Positions 8,210-18,775 of a DNA stretch of 64,000 nucleotides are shown piece after piece; the stretch's first letter is position 1, and each line of letters begins with the position of its first letter. The position numbers and the translations under genes were made by a program. The DNA is from Methylotenera sp. (GTDB lineage: Bacteria > Pseudomonadota > Gammaproteobacteria > Burkholderiales > Methylophilaceae). The stretch is taken from contig NZ_JAQSDZ010000021.1 of assembly GCF_029946165.1 (NCBI RefSeq), positions 1-64,000 of the forward strand, read 5' to 3'. The notes under the pieces are model-generated. The model had not been told where the DNA came from, did no database searches, and saw only the letters and a list, made by a program, of their open reading frames with translations.

Positions 8210-10568
8210 ATTCTACAACGACTTCACGGCTATCGGATTGTCCCGCATTATCTACCGCACGTAACAAATAATGCCCCGCTTTTTGGGGTGACCATGCGAT
8301 GCCCGCACCAGCCTCACTTTTAGCAATAAAAGAATTGTTAGCAAACCAGTAAATGGCCCCTTGACCGCCACGACTAGCTTTAAGAGCGATAGTTTCTGGC
8401 TTGCTTAAACGTATGGTGTAAGTTACACCCCTAAGTGGCGATGTAATTTGCGGTTTATCGTCAGTTGCTTGGCTAATATTGTTGTTACATTCCGCTGGCA
8501 GCGTTGGCGGTACGCGGCGGGGCATACCCGCTTCACGGAATAGCCGCAACATATCCGAGCTCCAAAACTCAATAATTTCTTCTCGCGTATTTGCACCCGC
8601 ACCACAGGCAACTTGGTTGGTCGTGTTATCAAAATACACAGGTCTATGCAGGGTGCTAATTTTTATGGGTGATTTGCCTGGAATAAACCAAGTTTCACTG
8701 AGATTTTTACAGTATTGATTGGGCAAGTCTCCGCTTGCAGTGCACACCTTTACCTTGGTTAAAGTATGCGGTGGCATCGCTTCGACTTCAGTTTTGGGGT
8801 TTAATAAACGCTGATGGCGGAGACTATCTAAAATCTGAAAAAATAAAGGCGCTGCAGTTTTGATGCCGATAAATGCTGGATTAGGTTTGCCGTCGAAATT
8901 ACCCACCCACACCGCTAATACATTGTTACCGCTTACGCCTACCGTCCATGCATCATGGAAGCCCCAAGAGGTGCCAGTTTTCCAAGCGGTTTTGTATGGG
9001 TCAGGTTCGCCAGTGTCTGGTCGAGGGTTTTGCCGTAACATGTTTAAAGTGATATACGCCGACTCTTCACTTAACAATGGAAAAGTGGCTGAATCTTGTT
9101 TTGTTAAGCGATAAGGGTCGAAGCGACCATTGTTGGCTAACATGGCGTATAAGCTGACGAGTTCTTCCATCGTTAGCTCGCCACCACCTAATGCGAGGGC
9201 TAGCCCATAATGAGATTCACTTTTTAAATTGCTTACGCCTACATTCTTCAAAAAGTCGTACAAACTAGGCTGAGTGAGTTTAGAGGCTAAACTCACCGCA
9301 GGTACATTGCGTGAGCGTATCAGCGCATCACTCGCGGTAATTGGGCCGATAAAACGACCATCGAAATTTTCTGGGCTGTATGGGCCAAAACTAGTCGGCG
9401 CATCTTTTAAAATGCTGGCAGGATGAATTAAACTTTGATCCATTGCCAAGCCATATATAAATGGTTTTAAGGTAGAGCCTGGCGAGCGTTTGGCGGATGT
9501 TCCATTTACCTGCCCGTCTATCACCGCGCTAAAATAATCAGCCGAGCCGACTAATGCTTTGACTTGCATGTTTTTTGCATCGTACAAAACAGCACTCACA
9601 TTGCTGATTCCTACGTTTTTATTATTCTCAATGTAACTAGCAATCATGCGTTCGAGTGTGGCTTGAGCGTGAATGTTTAAGCCCGTGTGTATGGTTACTT
9701 GATTGCGGTGCTCGGCAAGCAATGCGTCAGTAAAGTGCGGGGCTAGAAAAGGTAAGTTTTGGTTGCTTAAACGTTTGGCTTCTTTCAATGATTGCGCTGG
9801 CAAGCGCATGTCAGCCGTATATTTAGCATCTTCTGGATGTTGAGCTAACCAGTCTTGCCATAAGTGGCTTCTAGCTTCATTTAATTGTGCGTTTTTGTTA
9901 CTAATGCTTAGGCGTTTGTTAGGATTTTGTGGAATTACTGCCAGCGTCATCATTTCGGGCAAGTTTAATCGGCTTGCGGGTTTGTTGAAGTAAAACAGGC
10001 TAGCGGTAGCGATGCCTTTAATGTTGCCACCATAGGGCGCAATATTCACATAAGCTTCGAGAATGTCGTGCTTGGAGTAACGTGACTCTAACCAAATTGC
10101 CGCCAGTATTTGCTTTAGCTTGCCGCCTACTGTGCGAGAGTCAATGCCGTATAAGCCGCGAGCCAACTGCATGGTGATGGTTGAAGCCCCTTGGCGAGAG
10201 CTGCCAGAATAAGTACGCGCCATGCCACGTAACAACGCGATAGGATTAACGCCAAAATGCCAGTCAAAATAACGGTCTTCATATAATTTAACTGCTTCAG
10301 CTGCGTTAGCGTGAATATCTTTTAACGGCATCCAAAGCTGGTATTGCTCATCTGAGGCTAAGGTGAGTCGTAGCAAGGTACCATCGGCTGCATAAATGGC
10401 GGTGGAGTGAGGGATTAAGCTTGAAAGCGAAGGTTTAGGACTCAGACGGAGTCCAGCAAGCACTAAACCTAAGACTGCCGCGACGATTAGCGGCTTTTTG
10501 ATTAAGCGAATAGTTTGCTTAAATGCTAACCAAAACCTTACGAGTCGTCGTTGTTTAATTTCATTCAA
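8199..10568 (-). CDS. pbpC: Penicillin-binding protein 1C, bifunctional peptidoglycan synthase
   Basis: 789 residues, the usual size. After a cytoplasmic basic tail and one membrane anchor (about 26-44) comes a family-51 transglycosylase domain with EDRYFDWHFG, GASTITMQLARG and the ESRYSKHDILEAY segment. The transpeptidase domain has the SxxK serine in SPGSTLKP, an SRN motif and KTGTSWG. The C-terminal 90 residues form the PBP1C-specific extension. It polymerises and crosslinks peptidoglycan in the periplasm. The start is a TTG at 10568 with AGTAGG six bases upstream; no in-frame ATG is near. It lies downstream of the alpha-2-macroglobulin gene, the conserved pairing (as pbpC with yfhM in E. 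coli) thought to protect and repair a breached envelope. Confidence 0.95.
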   Translation of the reverse strand: MNEIKQRRLVRFWLAFKQTIRLIKKPLIVAAVLGLVLAGLRLSPKPSLSSLIPHSTAIYAADGTLLRLTLASDEQYQLWMPLKDIHANAAEAVKLYEDRYFDWHFGVNPIALLRGMARTYSGSSRQGASTITMQLARGLYGIDSRTVGGKLKQILAAIWLESRYSKHDILEAYVNIAPYGGNIKGIATASLFYFNKPASRLNLPEMMTLAVIPQNPNKRLSISNKNAQLNEARSHLWQDWLAQHPEDAKYTADMRLPAQSLKEAKRLSNQNLPFLAPHFTDALLAEHRNQVTIHTGLNIHAQATLERMIASYIENNKNVGISNVSAVLYDAKNMQVKALVGSADYFSAVIDGQVNGTSAKRSPGSTLKPFIYGLAMDQSLIHPASILKDAPTSFGPYSPENFDGRFIGPITASDALIRSRNVPAVSLASKLTQPSLYDFLKNVGVSNLKSESHYGLALALGGGELTMEELVSLYAMLANNGRFDPYRLTKQDSATFPLLSEESAYITLNMLRQNPRPDTGEPDPYKTAWKTGTSWGFHDAWTVGVSGNNVLAVWVGNFDGKPNPAFIGIKTAAPLFFQILDSLRHQRLLNPKTEVEAMPPHTLTKVKVCTASGDLPNQYCKNLSETWFIPGKSPIKISTLHRPVYFDNTTNQVACGAGANTREEIIEFWSSDMLRLFREAGMPRRVPPTLPAECNNNISQATDDKPQITSPLRGVTYTIRLSKPETIALKASRGGQGAIYWFANNSFIAKSEAGAGIAWSPQKAGHYLLRAVDNAGQSDSREVVVEFVP

Positions 10569-10641
10569 TTGATGCCTACTATTAAGTGTGGTTTTATCAG
10601 TTCAAACTTTGTAAGTAAAGAGCAGCAAACATCCGCTAAAC

Positions 10642-10749
10642 CGTCATTCCCGCGTAGGCGGGAATTCAGACAGAAAGCACCACTAAAGTATTTAATGACT
10701 ATCACTGATATTGAACCCTAACTGGATTCCCGCCTGCGCGGGAATGACG
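10642..10749. repeat. Pair of inverted dRS3-like repeats between pbpC and the macroglobulin gene
   Basis: Arms 10642-10665 and 10726-10749 (24 bp each) are almost exact reverse complements. Each contains the 20-bp pattern ATTCCC-N8-GGGAAT, itself palindromic, and ends in CGTCATT/AATGACG. The pattern matches the small dRS3 repeat described in Neisseria. Sixty bases separate the arms, so the whole has the form of a small non-coding mobile or palindromic element. Related single copies are at 21263-21289 and near 30945-30970. Confidence 0.75.
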
Positions 10750-10809
10750 AGCTTAAGAGAAGTTGATAAAAATTACACCATTAAATTAATTGATAGTAGT
10801 GCGCTTAAT

Positions 10810-13800
10810 TTATTTTCCAGCACGTCCTACAGTTAGGTTAGCAGGCAATGAGCGTGCCTGCAGTAAGCGGTTATACATAGACTCAGCATAAGCAGGCGGC
10901 ACTACAAATTGGCCGCTATTTGTTGCTTTGATTTTGTAAGTGAACTCCGTAATCGTGTTGGTCACTGCGCCGTAAAACACGACTCGGTCTTCACGAATGT
11001 CTGCATAGCTTGGTTGCCAGCCACCGCCAATGCCCAGCGGGCTTGTCCAGCTTGACGTTTCTGGTGCATAACCTTCTTCGTTGTATTCGCCACCTTGGCT
11101 AATCGAACTGTCCGTTTCGCTTACCGCAGCTTGTAGCACTGGCTCGAAGCCGCCTGGTAACAAATCTACAATCGCTACGTCATCTACATTACCGTCAATT
11201 GAGCGAATTTTGATGTGCACAGTGATTTCGTCGCCCATGGTGATTGATTTTAATGCAGCGCCTTTATCATCGGTATATTCACGGATGATTTCCATGCCTT
11301 GTTTTAAGGCAGTGTTTGGCGGTTTCATATCAAAACCAGACTCTGTTACTGCATAAAATAACGGCAAGCCACTTGGTCCTTGTAACTTCAAGCGCGCGGT
11401 ATTTGGCGAGAAATTTACAAGTGGAGCAATGCTATTCTCTGGCAGTTTAAGCGCGGTGACTTTACCTTGCTTGTCTATTGCGCTAATGCCCATTTGCCCT
11501 GCGACCTTTGTGCCAGCAACGTTCGCATAAGCGTCAAAACCAAGCAGTGCATAAGACGATGACAAGGTGTTAACGCGCCCCTCAGATATAGGCTGCATGA
11601 TGTTGTTTAACGCGCCGCTTGATATATCTTTAACCTTTTCTGGAAAGTGGCGTGACACTAAGTAAAGCGTTTGTGCATTTCGCACCACGTCATCGTAATA
11701 ATGCCCGTAGATAGGTTTTTGGCTGCTGACATTTAACAATTTAACGGGTTTAGCTATTAAGTCACTGGCTACGGCATGCTGTTGCAATAGCTGATAGCAA
11801 GCTGCAAGGTAGGCCGCAGTTAAGTCTGAGCGCCACTCTTTGAAGCTGTTGTCAGTTAAAGATTTAGCATCTAAGGTACTGCGCAAGCTTGCTAACAATG
11901 GAGTGCTGACTGTGCCCTCGCGAGTCAGCAGATAAGTTGCGTAGGCGCGTACACGCACCGCATCCAAGTTTTCTGCTGGGCTGGCGGCTAAGGTTTGTAA
12001 ATACTCCAAGCCTTTTTTCAGCATGTCGGCAGGTACTTCTTCGCCAACATTTGCATGGTCGCGAGCTTCCAGCATCATGTGTACTGCATAAACGCTGGCG
12101 AACTCGTCTGCACCTACGCTGGCATCCCACAAACCAAAGCCACCTTCAGCATTTTGGCGTGTGCGAAGTACGTTCAAGGCATTTTCGAAATTACCTTTTT
12201 TAGTGCTGACACTTGCCAATAGTTCTGGGCGTTTTCTAAGCACGATGATAGGCATGACTTGGCTGACCAATTGCTCGGTACAGCTATGCTCATAGTTGGC
12301 TAAGTATTCAAGTAAGCCGCCAGAAGCCACTAATGGCAACGGTGAAACGCTGGCCTGTTGTTTGCGATATTCTGCAAACATGCTGCGCTTCACGTTGACT
12401 TGTGTATCACCTTTAAAGCTGCCAGTTTGCATAAGGGTCATGTGCGGCGTCGATGGACGCACACTAATTTCAGTGCCCAATTTTGCAAACTTATTACCGA
12501 TGTTTGCCGTGAATTCAATTCTTGCTGAGCTTAACTTAGCGGCTGCGCCTTCTTTGACTTTCAGTTTATAAAGACCAGTACTCTCATGCATTTCACTGAT
12601 TTTTAGTACTTGTTTCGCTGTACCAACCAACTCAAAGGCAGGCGAAGCGACAAGATTCAGTGTGACTGCGGCATCTTTGCCTGAACCTTTGACATTATTC
12701 GCCACGCCAACACTCACATCAAATGTATCACCTGGCGTGACGGTGAGCGGTGCGTTTGGTGACAATACAAAGTCGCCACGTACTAAGGCGTCACTGGTGG
12801 TAATGCCAATGCTGGCATCGTTAACCATCACTGCGATGATGCGCATTTTGCCATTGAAGGTTTCTGGCACCGTGTAGCTAAACTCTTTGCTACCAGACAC
12901 ATCGACAATGCCAGACCAATAGACTGCGGGCTTGTCAGTTTTACGTTTGAACGGATTCAAATGTTTGCCTAAAGCGCCATCGGCATCGCCGCCCGGTGCG
13001 GTTGCAGCCATGATTTTTTTGAATTCAGGTAAGATTAAATCCAAAATCTGCGAAGTTGAAACTTCCAATTGTCTTTTTTGGAAAAAGAAACCAAGCGCAT
13101 CGGGATTTTTATATCTTGCGACTTGCAATATGCCTTCATCTACCGCAAACACCACAGCACGGCCAGGTTTAGCTGCATCTAGTTTCATTTTCAGTACTTG
13201 GCCAGGTTTGATGAGTGGCTGACTACTGAGTTTAAGCGTATTGGTGCGCTGTGCTAGACTTGTTACAAATGGCACAACCCCATAAGAAAGCGGGCTGGTG
13301 AAAATTTCATCCGAACTAGGATCGCGCACAAACTGCACGCTCACATAACCGTTGCCTTCAAAGTCTGCGGGCAACTTGATTTTTTGTACCGAAGATTGGG
13401 AGTCAGCTTTAAACCATTGTTGAGCATACACTTTGTCACGTTCAATGGTAATCAAACCAGCACCCACATAAGGCGCGCGAATGCTGACGCTAATCTCTTG
13501 GCCTGGCGCATAGTCTTTTTTATCTAGCACCAGTTGTAGCTCAGCATTACGCTCTAATGAGCGGCTGACATTGCCTAGACCTGCCACGCTATATTCCACG
13601 CGATTAAGCTCCAAGCCGTCTTTGTTTTTAAGTACGTAAGCGAAATCGCCGGGTGTTTCGGTGGCAAGTGCTAGGCTGTTACCTGCAGCTTTGATGCTAT
13701 AAGGTGACTCTTTGATTAGTACCTCTTTTTTGCGTGATTCATACTTGAATGTACCGCTGCCTTGCTTGGTTAACACTGAAACGTATTTGCGCTCAATGAG

Positions 13801-16800
13801 ATTCAAGCTTAAGCCTTCGGCAGCCACTTTTTGCAAGGTTGAGTTAACTGCAATCAAATTAACGCCACGTTTGCTAGCTTTGCTAACGTAGTTCAAATCA
13901 CCGTCGGCTTTAAAGCCTATCAAATAAGGTTGTTCTGAAATCAGCGTGGCGACTTCCGCAGAAACGCTGCGTCCACCGCCAGCTTCATAGGCTTGCGCGA
14001 CGATATTGAGTCTGTAAGTCGCTTTGGTGTACTTCTCTAAACCTAGGGGAAATTCAGCCACACCTTGCGCGTTACTTGTGGCATCGCTTAACTTCTCGCT
14101 ATAACCTTCTTTAGCGCGTAATGGGTCGTAGAATGCAAAGTCCGCATATTGGCTAAAGGCAGGGTAAGCTGGGCTAAGCGTCATTGTGGCAGTCACACGT
14201 CTGTTTTCAGCAGGCGTACCAAATAAGTTCTGCACATTAATGTTAGCTTTTAAATCTTTAGGATTCAGCCAGCCTTCAGTATTTTCAGGGTATAACGTTG
14301 CATCTTTCGCAAATAAGGCTTTTACCTTCATGCGATCAGGTTGGAATTCCTGCACTTTTACGCTGACAGAGCCTAATTGCTGATAAGCATTGCCATCTTT
14401 AACCGAGTAAAGATTAATATTGTAAGTACCTGTGGGCGAGGTTTCTAGGGTTTTATATTCCAGCTCGTTAAAGCCGCCTGCACCAAGCTTAACCATTTGG
14501 GTTTTCACCACTAAACCGCGCGCATCTAAGACTTCGGCCTGCAATGGCAAGCCATCTAATGCTTTAGCCCAAGTGGCCGTTTTGACGATCATGCCGATAT
14601 GCATGGTGTCACCAGGACGGTAAATACCACGGTCTGAGAATAGGTAAGCATTTAAGCTATCTGAACTGGCGGCATTCGCAATGCCGCCTACATCAAAACG
14701 TGAGTAGTCTAGATTTCTGTCATAGTGATTAATCGGTAGGAAGCTTAAGTCGCCTGCTTTTTTCACGATGTACAAAATAGGTGAGCGCTCACGCTGTAAG
14801 CCATCTAGCTTAGTAAAGTTAACGCGGCCGTTTGTATCAGTGGTTTGGCTGAATATAGCCTGACCATTTTTTGCAATGACCTCTACCGTGGCGCCAGCCA
14901 CTGGCAAACCTGTATGAATAGACTGAACGTAAACTACTTGGCTACCATCGAGTTCTTTCTTGGCGATTAAGCCTAAGTCAGTGACAAGAATCAGGCGTTT
15001 ATCAACAAATGCTTCGGGGTTTTGATTCTCTGATGGGTTGTAATCACTACGATCATCAGCTTGTTCGCTTGCTTGTTCACTCTCTTCAGCATTTGCTTCT
15101 TTTTTAGGTTTGTACCCACGAACAGTGAGTAAAAATACACCACGTTTATTGTGATTAGAATCTAAGCCTTCACCCTTGCTTAGATAGTCACTCAAATCTA
15201 GTGCTTCGTAATGCGCTTTGCCAGCTTCTAAATGTAAGGGAATGTTTTTCTCAAAACGCTCACTCAAGTTATCACCATCAAGATAGTAATTGAACGATGG
15301 ATCGCTGAAGTTGCCACTAGATTGTGTAATGAGATGTTGCAATTGACCTGGCAGAATACGACCAATTTCCATCTTAATGCCAGGTAAGTCGCGTGCTAAT
15401 ACCGCTACTTTTCGTTCACCACTTAAAGCTAGTAATGAGCCTTGGCTGAGAATTTTCACCTCTGCTGGAAAGACTGGTACTTGCATTATGTGCCGCTGTG
15501 TTGCACCTAATTGGTAGCCGCCAAATGATTTTAAGCCTTTGTCGATTTGCACATAAATATAGCTGCCAACATCTGCCTTATACTTAAACGAATGGACTTC
15601 AATATTCTCGCGCTCGGCAGGAATGGCTTCTAAGGCAAGCGGTTTGCCAGCAGCAAGTACAGCCTCGGTAATTTCTTTGGTGTAAGACCACGCATGCGGA
15701 TACTTTAACTCCTCTGGCGTGCTGACCAATTTGTTGCGTGGTAATACCCATGCCTTAATATGGCTCGCCATGTCTTTTTCATTCACCGCAGCAGAGGCAT
15801 TAAGCAATAGAATTTGCTCAGGCTCGTTCTGGTCATTGGAAACCACAATTGGGCTAAGCTCGTTAATTAGCAGGCTATATAAACCTGGCACATTCACGCT
15901 TTGCGTTAAAGCCGTTTCAAAGGGTTTGCCTCCGGTTACGGCTTTTAAACCTTCATCAACAGTCACTTCTAGCACGCTATCATCTTTAGGAATGGCAAGT
16001 GGTGCTGAGTGGATATAGGCATTGAGTTTTAACTTATCATAGCTTACGACGAATGGAATCTTGTCAGAACCAAAGTTTAATAAGCTGTTTTTATTACTAC
16101 GTATTTTTAGCGTAATACTTTTTTCTAGTTTTACCGTATCTACTGGGTGCGTAAAGTTAAGGTTAACCACCACTTTTTTCATGGCGGCATTGATAGGGTC
16201 TTGATAGAACTCGCTATTGCTAATGCTTGCGATAAACAATGGCGAAGTGAACTCTATGTCCCATTTGTCTAGCAATGTTTTAGGTGTCAATGCTTGGGCA
16301 TTCAAACTTACTTTGTAGTCAGTGCCCACTGGCCAGTCAGCTTTTGGTTGAAATGACAACTCATTTTCAGACTCCCATTTCCACGCACCTTCTATTTTAG
16401 GCATGATATTCACGCCATTAGAAATCACTTTTCCAACTTGTTCAAGAGGCGCAACTGAGCTATCAAAGCTTATTTTGAGTGGGTTTGGCGGTAAATTATC
16501 TTCGATTTGCGTTCTGGTCGGTACTGTCACAGTCACTTTTACGGTCACTGGTTGAGGTCTAGATTTATACCACTCCCAGCCATACCAGCCGCCTGTACCA
16601 AGGGCTGCAATTAAAGCAATAATGCCTAAACCTTTGAGTGGTTTTTGAATGAAGGCTAAGCGTAGGTGATTAAGCTTGTCGCCGCACCACTTAATCCACG
16701 CAGGTGCTTGATAATTGAATGAGCCAAAGAAAAAACTTAGTAAGGTGCTGACTATCAGCCATAATTTAGCGAAAATTATTTGAGTGAAACTTAAGCCAGC

Positions 16801-16815
16801 ACGGATGAATGACAT
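10810..16815 (-). CDS. Giant bacterial alpha-2-macroglobulin, membrane-anchored
   Basis: 2001 residues, longer than the roughly 1530-1650 of E. coli YfaS/YfhM-type proteins. The thioester motif is intact: Cys1512 in CTEQ, which traps attacking proteases covalently after cleavage of a bait region. Several MG-type beta domains fill residues about 100-1400, including MG2-like stretches such as FSDRGIYRPGDT, with the thiol-ester alpha/alpha domain near 1490-1800. There is no lipobox. Instead an N-terminal amphipathic stretch and a hydrophobic segment (about 62-78, GLGIIALIAALGTGGW) predict an inner-membrane anchor with the bulk in the periplasm. A low-complexity acidic insert (EEANAEESEQASEQ type) lies near residue 570. 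AAAGGG precedes the ATG. pbpC follows about 240 bp downstream, the usual partnership. Confidence 0.93.
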   Translation of the reverse strand: MSFIRAGLSFTQIIFAKLWLIVSTLLSFFFGSFNYQAPAWIKWCGDKLNHLRLAFIQKPLKGLGIIALIAALGTGGWYGWEWYKSRPQPVTVKVTVTVPTRTQIEDNLPPNPLKISFDSSVAPLEQVGKVISNGVNIMPKIEGAWKWESENELSFQPKADWPVGTDYKVSLNAQALTPKTLLDKWDIEFTSPLFIASISNSEFYQDPINAAMKKVVVNLNFTHPVDTVKLEKSITLKIRSNKNSLLNFGSDKIPFVVSYDKLKLNAYIHSAPLAIPKDDSVLEVTVDEGLKAVTGGKPFETALTQSVNVPGLYSLLINELSPIVVSNDQNEPEQILLLNASAAVNEKDMASHIKAWVLPRNKLVSTPEELKYPHAWSYTKEITEAVLAAGKPLALEAIPAERENIEVHSFKYKADVGSYIYVQIDKGLKSFGGYQLGATQRHIMQVPVFPAEVKILSQGSLLALSGERKVAVLARDLPGIKMEIGRILPGQLQHLITQSSGNFSDPSFNYYLDGDNLSERFEKNIPLHLEAGKAHYEALDLSDYLSKGEGLDSNHNKRGVFLLTVRGYKPKKEANAEESEQASEQADDRSDYNPSENQNPEAFVDKRLILVTDLGLIAKKELDGSQVVYVQSIHTGLPVAGATVEVIAKNGQAIFSQTTDTNGRVNFTKLDGLQRERSPILYIVKKAGDLSFLPINHYDRNLDYSRFDVGGIANAASSDSLNAYLFSDRGIYRPGDTMHIGMIVKTATWAKALDGLPLQAEVLDARGLVVKTQMVKLGAGGFNELEYKTLETSPTGTYNINLYSVKDGNAYQQLGSVSVKVQEFQPDRMKVKALFAKDATLYPENTEGWLNPKDLKANINVQNLFGTPAENRRVTATMTLSPAYPAFSQYADFAFYDPLRAKEGYSEKLSDATSNAQGVAEFPLGLEKYTKATYRLNIVAQAYEAGGGRSVSAEVATLISEQPYLIGFKADGDLNYVSKASKRGVNLIAVNSTLQKVAAEGLSLNLIERKYVSVLTKQGSGTFKYESRKKEVLIKESPYSIKAAGNSLALATETPGDFAYVLKNKDGLELNRVEYSVAGLGNVSRSLERNAELQLVLDKKDYAPGQEISVSIRAPYVGAGLITIERDKVYAQQWFKADSQSSVQKIKLPADFEGNGYVSVQFVRDPSSDEIFTSPLSYGVVPFVTSLAQRTNTLKLSSQPLIKPGQVLKMKLDAAKPGRAVVFAVDEGILQVARYKNPDALGFFFQKRQLEVSTSQILDLILPEFKKIMAATAPGGDADGALGKHLNPFKRKTDKPAVYWSGIVDVSGSKEFSYTVPETFNGKMRIIAVMVNDASIGITTSDALVRGDFVLSPNAPLTVTPGDTFDVSVGVANNVKGSGKDAAVTLNLVASPAFELVGTAKQVLKISEMHESTGLYKLKVKEGAAAKLSSARIEFTANIGNKFAKLGTEISVRPSTPHMTLMQTGSFKGDTQVNVKRSMFAEYRKQQASVSPLPLVASGGLLEYLANYEHSCTEQLVSQVMPIIVLRKRPELLASVSTKKGNFENALNVLRTRQNAEGGFGLWDASVGADEFASVYAVHMMLEARDHANVGEEVPADMLKKGLEYLQTLAASPAENLDAVRVRAYATYLLTREGTVSTPLLASLRSTLDAKSLTDNSFKEWRSDLTAAYLAACYQLLQQHAVASDLIAKPVKLLNVSSQKPIYGHYYDDVVRNAQTLYLVSRHFPEKVKDISSGALNNIMQPISEGRVNTLSSSYALLGFDAYANVAGTKVAGQMGISAIDKQGKVTALKLPENSIAPLVNFSPNTARLKLQGPSGLPLFYAVTESGFDMKPPNTALKQGMEIIREYTDDKGAALKSITMGDEITVHIKIRSIDGNVDDVAIVDLLPGGFEPVLQAAVSETDSSISQGGEYNEEGYAPETSSWTSPLGIGGGWQPSYADIREDRVVFYGAVTNTITEFTYKIKATNSGQFVVPPAYAESMYNRLLQARSLPANLTVGRAGK

Positions 16816-16887
16816 GAAAACCCTTTTTTTGAAAAGCCCTTTTTGGTAAAACCCTACCTTAAACAGGCTTAAATTTTTAGTGTGTAA

Positions 16888-16915
16888 ATCATACTACTGA
16901 CTCATATATTTTGAA
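16888..16915 (-). promoter_or_regulatory. Possible promoter of the macroglobulin-pbpC unit
   Basis: On the minus strand TTCAAA (16915-16910) and TATGAT (16893-16888) are spaced by 16 bases, about 70 bases ahead of the macroglobulin ATG. The match is moderate. The same 165-bp region must also hold the lpdA promoter, which I could not pin down. Confidence 0.35.
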
Positions 16916-16980
16916 GGCCTTTAAGGTCTTTTTGATGATAAAATCACGATAAATAACTGAAGATTTAACAAAGGGCTGGC

Positions 16981-18753
16981 ATGAGTAATTTATTAGAAGT
17001 TTTGGTTCCAGATATTGGTAACTTTGATAGTGTGGATGTGATTGAAGTCCTTGTAAAAGCAGGTGATATTATTGCTAAAGAAGACTCGCTGATGACAGTT
17101 GAATCTGATAAAGCATCCATGGACATTCCGTCTTCAGTTGCCGGTACCGTAAAAGAGTTAAAGGTCAAAGTTGGCGATAAAGTGGCTAAAGGTAGCTTGA
17201 TTTTACTGGTTGAGGCTGCCGCAAATGCTGAAGCGCCAGCTAAAAAGGAAGTGGCTGTAGAGACTGCCGCCGTTGTGGTTAAATCAGTCGCAACGCCAGT
17301 TGCAGCGGCTGTTAACTTAGGTGATGCAGATTTACATGCGGAAGTTGTTGTTTTGGGTTCAGGCCCAGGCGGCTATACCGCAGCTTTCCGCGCTGCAGAT
17401 TTAGGCAAAAAAGTTGTTCTGATTGAACGCTACTCAACGCTTGGTGGAGTTTGCCTGAATGTAGGCTGTATTCCTTCAAAAGCTTTGTTGCATACAGCAA
17501 AAGTTATTACTGAAGCTGAAGAAACTGCGCATCACGGCGTGACTTTTGGCGCACCACAAGTTGATTTAGAACAGTTGCGTAACTGGAAAGCGAATGACGT
17601 AGTTGGTAAGCTAACAGGTGGTTTAGCGGCGATGGCTAAACAGCGCAACGTCACTACCGTGCAAGGCGTGGGTAAGTTTACTAGCCCTAATCAAATGGCC
17701 GTAACCACAGCAGATGGCACTGTGACCACCATTTCATTTGATAATGCAATTATTGCTGCTGGTTCACAAGCTACTAAATTCCCAGGTGTAGCTGCCGATG
17801 AGCGCATTATGGACTCTACTGGCGCGTTAGCATTGGCTGATGTACCAAAACGCATGTTGGTGATTGGTGGCGGTATTATTGGTTTAGAAATGGGTACGGT
17901 TTATGACGCGTTAGGCTCTAAAGTAAGCGTGGTAGAGTTTACTGATGGCCTAATTCAAGGTTGTGACCGTGACTTGGTACGCCCACTACAAAAACGCATG
18001 GAAAAACGTTTTGAAAGCATTATGCTTAATACCAAAGTGGCTAGCATGGAACCTAAAAAAGACGGTATTCATGTCTCGTTTGAAGGCGTTAACGGTAATG
18101 CAGACGCACCGAAAGGCGTTGAAGTGTATGACCGCGTCTTGGTGTCTATCGGTCGCCGTCCAAACGGTAAAAATATCGGTGCTGAGAACGCAGGTGTGGC
18201 TGTAGATGATTATGGTTTTATCTCGGTAGATAAACAAATGCGCACCAATGTGCCACATATTTTTGCGATTGGCGACATTGTCGGTCAACCAATGCTGGCG
18301 CATAAAGCCACGCATGAAGCTAAAGTAGCCGCAGAAGTTATTGCTGGTGAAAAAGTAGAATTCGTTGCCTCAGTGATTCCGTCAGTGGCATACACAGATC
18401 CAGAAGTGGCTTGGGTTGGCGTGACAGAAATAGAAGCTAAAGCCAAAGGCCTTGAGATTGAAAAAGCCTCATTCCCTTGGGCGGCTAGTGGTCGCGCACT
18501 ATCAATCGCACGTACAGAGGGTACGACCAAGTTGATCTTTGATAAAAATACGCATCGCGTAATTGGTGCTGGTATTGTGGGCGTAAACGCAGGTGAGTTA
18601 TTGGCTGAAGCCGTGTTAGCTATTGAAATGGGCGCAGATGCCCATGACTTAGGTTTAACCATTCATGCACACCCAACGTTATCTGAAACTATCTGTTTTG
18701 CAGCCGAGATGAAAGAGGGCACGATTACTGACCTCTATATCAAAAAACGCTAG
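16981..18753 (+). CDS. lpdA: Dihydrolipoamide dehydrogenase (E3) with fused lipoyl domain
   Basis: 590 residues: a lipoyl domain (1-80, Lys44 in ESDKASMD), an Ala/Val linker and a full E3 flavoprotein. The FAD motif [10 protein letters not shown], the redox-active pair in GGVCLNVGC, the NAD motif [11 protein letters not shown] and the C-terminal His-Glu pair in HAHPTLSET are all present. It reoxidises the dihydrolipoyl arm of E2, producing NADH. A lipoyl-bearing E3 is known from Neisseria, Cupriavidus and relatives. AAAGGG lies five bases before the ATG. It is separated from aceEF by unrelated genes and is followed 22 bp later by a GlcD-type flavoprotein gene. It could also serve other lipoyl complexes, but none is in the window. 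Confidence 0.96.
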   Translation: MSNLLEVLVPDIGNFDSVDVIEVLVKAGDIIAKEDSLMTVESDKASMDIPSSVAGTVKELKVKVGDKVAKGSLILLVEAAANAEAPAKKEVAVETAAVVVKSVATPVAAAVNLGDADLHAEVVVLGSGPGGYTAAFRAADLGKKVVLIERYSTLGGVCLNVGCIPSKALLHTAKVITEAEETAHHGVTFGAPQVDLEQLRNWKANDVVGKLTGGLAAMAKQRNVTTVQGVGKFTSPNQMAVTTADGTVTTISFDNAIIAAGSQATKFPGVAADERIMDSTGALALADVPKRMLVIGGGIIGLEMGTVYDALGSKVSVVEFTDGLIQGCDRDLVRPLQKRMEKRFESIMLNTKVASMEPKKDGIHVSFEGVNGNADAPKGVEVYDRVLVSIGRRPNGKNIGAENAGVAVDDYGFISVDKQMRTNVPHIFAIGDIVGQPMLAHKATHEAKVAAEVIAGEKVEFVASVIPSVAYTDPEVAWVGVTEIEAKAKGLEIEKASFPWAASGRALSIARTEGTTKLIFDKNTHRVIGAGIVGVNAGELLAEAVLAIEMGADAHDLGLTIHAHPTLSETICFAAEMKEGTITDLYIKKR

Positions 18754-18775
18754 ATTTTTATACTAAAGAACCTAC

